Made by a program: the position numbers and the translations under genes
Source of the DNA: Acholeplasmatales bacterium
GTDB taxonomy: Bacteria > Bacillota_I > Bacilli_A > Acholeplasmatales > Anaeroplasmataceae
Assembly: GCA_016288855.1 (NCBI GenBank)
Contig: JAEELJ010000013.1
Location: forward strand, 1-64,000
Direction of reading: 5' to 3'
DNA length: 64,000 nt
Shown: piece by piece, positions 63,016 through 64,000 of the stretch
Numbering within the stretch: position 1 is the stretch's first letter
Layout of the letters: every line of letters starts with the position of its first letter
The notes under the pieces: generated by a model
The model's input: the letters and a program-made list of their open reading frames with translations, nothing else
What the model was told of the DNA's origin: nothing
Database searches by the model: none

Positions 63016-63681
63016 ATGAAACTTTTATTAGTTGAAGATGATTTAGAATTATCACAGGTTGTAACAAAAATATTAAAGCATGATAATTATGATGTTGATA
63101 ATGCTTATGATGGTTCTGAGGCATTAGATTATGTAAAAAATTATAAATATGATGCAATCATAATGGATGTAATGATGCCTAAAATGAATGGATTTGATGC
63201 AACAAAGAAAATGAGAGCATTAGGTATTCCAACTCCTATTTTGCTACTTACTGCAAAATCACTAACAGACGATAAGGTATCAGGCCTTGATGCAGGTGCT
63301 GATGATTATTTAACAAAGCCATTCCAAATGAAGGAATTACTTGCAAGAATTAGAGCTTTATTAAGAAGAGGTAATTTAGTTAAAAGTGAAGGATTTGGTG
63401 ATTTTAAATTAGATCCAAACACTTTTGAAATATCACATGAAGATAAAAGCTATCGTTTAACAGGTAAAGAATATAAGTTAATGGAATTATTCATTAGAAA
63501 TGCTAATATATTTTTATCTACAGAAAGAATATTAGAAACTATTTGGGAATATGATAGTGATGTTGATGTATCTGTAGTTTGGGTATTTATTTCATCATTA
63601 AGAAAGCATCTTGAAAAGATTGGTTCTAATGTAACAATTAAGGTTTCAAGAGGCGTTGGATATAGACTAGAGGAAAAATAA
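63016..63681 (+). CDS. OmpR/PhoB-family response regulator
   Basis: A 221-residue two-domain regulator. The receiver (residues 1-118) has the acidic pair VEDD, the phosphorylated Asp51 in IIMDVMMPKMNG, the Thr/Lys switch (LLLTAKS, LTKPFQ). The C-terminal winged helix (about 128-220) has YRLTGKEYKLMELF, SVVWVFISSLRKHLEKIG and the RGVGYRL wing. AGGAGG precedes ATG 63016. Its stop is followed after one base by a sensor kinase gene, so it forms a standard two-component pair. The signal cannot be read from the visible part of the kinase. Confidence 0.92.
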   Translation: MKLLLVEDDLELSQVVTKILKHDNYDVDNAYDGSEALDYVKNYKYDAIIMDVMMPKMNGFDATKKMRALGIPTPILLLTAKSLTDDKVSGLDAGADDYLTKPFQMKELLARIRALLRRGNLVKSEGFGDFKLDPNTFEISHEDKSYRLTGKEYKLMELFIRNANIFLSTERILETIWEYDSDVDVSVVWVFISSLRKHLEKIGSNVTIKVSRGVGYRLEEK

Positions 63682-63682
63682 T

Positions 63683-64000
63683 ATGATTAAAAGGTTACGA
63701 ATTAAGTTCATAATAATAGCTTTTTCAGCTGTATTATTAATATTAGGCTTGATTGTAACAATTATGAATGTATCAAATTATTCTAGAGTTAGAGATGATG
63801 CTGATTCTAAGCTTCAAGAATTATATAACGCTGGTGGTTCTTATTTTCTAAAGAATCGTTGGAGTGTTATTAATGAAGATACTGGACTAGCTAATGGACA
63901 AGAAATTAACAATAGAATGATGAAAACCTTAATTAATTATCAAGGTGATGATTCAATGGATCAAAGACCAGGTGATGATTTCCCAGATCCATTTGCTGAC
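63683..64000 (+). CDS. sensor histidine kinase, N-terminal part
   Basis: Runs off the window end after 106 codons. It starts MIKRLRIKFIIIAFSAVLLILGLIVTIMNV, a first membrane helix, then an extracytoplasmic sensor segment with charged residues and Gly/Asp clusters (GDDSMDQRPGDD). No catalytic domains are reached. Its place one base after the response-regulator stop makes a histidine kinase near certain. Confidence 0.8.
   Translation, partial: MIKRLRIKFIIIAFSAVLLILGLIVTIMNVSNYSRVRDDADSKLQELYNAGGSYFLKNRWSVINEDTGLANGQEINNRMMKTLINYQGDDSMDQRPGDDFPDPFAD

Overview
The window comes from a low-GC (roughly 30 percent) Gram-positive bacterium. TGA is used as a stop codon and TGG for tryptophan, so the code is the standard bacterial one. 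Strong AGGAGG/GGTGA ribosome binding sites, compact hairpin-plus-T-run terminators, a preQ1-I riboswitch, a heterodimeric ABC exporter, PlsX, and DUF3793 and DUF1538 proteins all fit the Bacillota. An anaerobic gut Bacilli/Erysipelotrichia-like lineage is my guess, but the sequence does not settle it. No rRNA, tRNA, CRISPR array, insertion sequence or prophage was recognised. Most of the window is dense chromosomal core and accessory metabolism.

Region 1-12.9 kb: the 3' end of an unknown gene; a decayed HD-GYP pseudogene; kduI; a NUDIX hydrolase; class II aldolase (minus strand); a GGDEF-GAF protein; a YgjV-like membrane protein; DAHP synthase; an AAC(3)-family acetyltransferase (minus strand); a C69 dipeptidase; a single-pass membrane protein; adenosine deaminase; an alpha/beta hydrolase and a TrmN6-type methyltransferase. 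Region 12.9-16.1 kb: a small membrane protein, then a preQ1-I riboswitch with a terminator controlling queD-queE-folE-queC-queF, the whole GTP-to-preQ1 route.

Region 16.1-31.7 kb: a 721-residue polytopic membrane protein, a CtpE-like P-type ATPase, an ArsB/NhaD-type transporter, a second GGDEF-GAF protein, an asymmetric heterodimeric ABC exporter, a zinc-ribbon coiled-coil protein, plsX, an atypical peptide deformylase, a cytidylate-kinase-like protein, an M29 aminopeptidase and an Smr-like protein. Region 31.7-41.5 kb: a consensus promoter drives ilvN-ilvC-cimA-leuC-leuD-leuB-ilvD-ilvB, which with leuA (47.0-48.7 kb, minus strand) makes leucine, valine and isoleucine, the last through citramalate.

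Region 41.5-56.4 kb: DUF3793 plus flavodoxin behind two TTAG-N6-CTAA operators; a ZIP metal transporter; a TetR regulator with operators in its own promoter, divergent from an aldo/keto reductase and a flavin-reductase-like protein; a candidate small RNA with two exposed TCCCCCAA motifs; a membrane protein with two TrkA_C domains; a two-domain ChrA; an ABC-F ATPase; an RlmD/TrmA-type methyltransferase; a second HD-GYP remnant; an SDR oxidoreductase; and a PreA-like Fe-S dehydrogenase. Region 56.5-64 kb: an intact membrane HD-GYP protein, a DUF1538 membrane protein tightly coupled to two PII-like proteins and a small basic protein, a SAM-fold protein, a CPA2 antiporter, and an OmpR-type response regulator with the start of its sensor kinase.

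The most promising undescribed elements are the DUF1538/double-PII module (57963-60323), the C-rich small RNA (about 45719-45870) whose motif could pair with several unusually G-rich Shine-Dalgarno sequences in the same window, and the places where a terminator hairpin, promoter and ribosome binding site share the same bases (21004-21058, 16091-16151).
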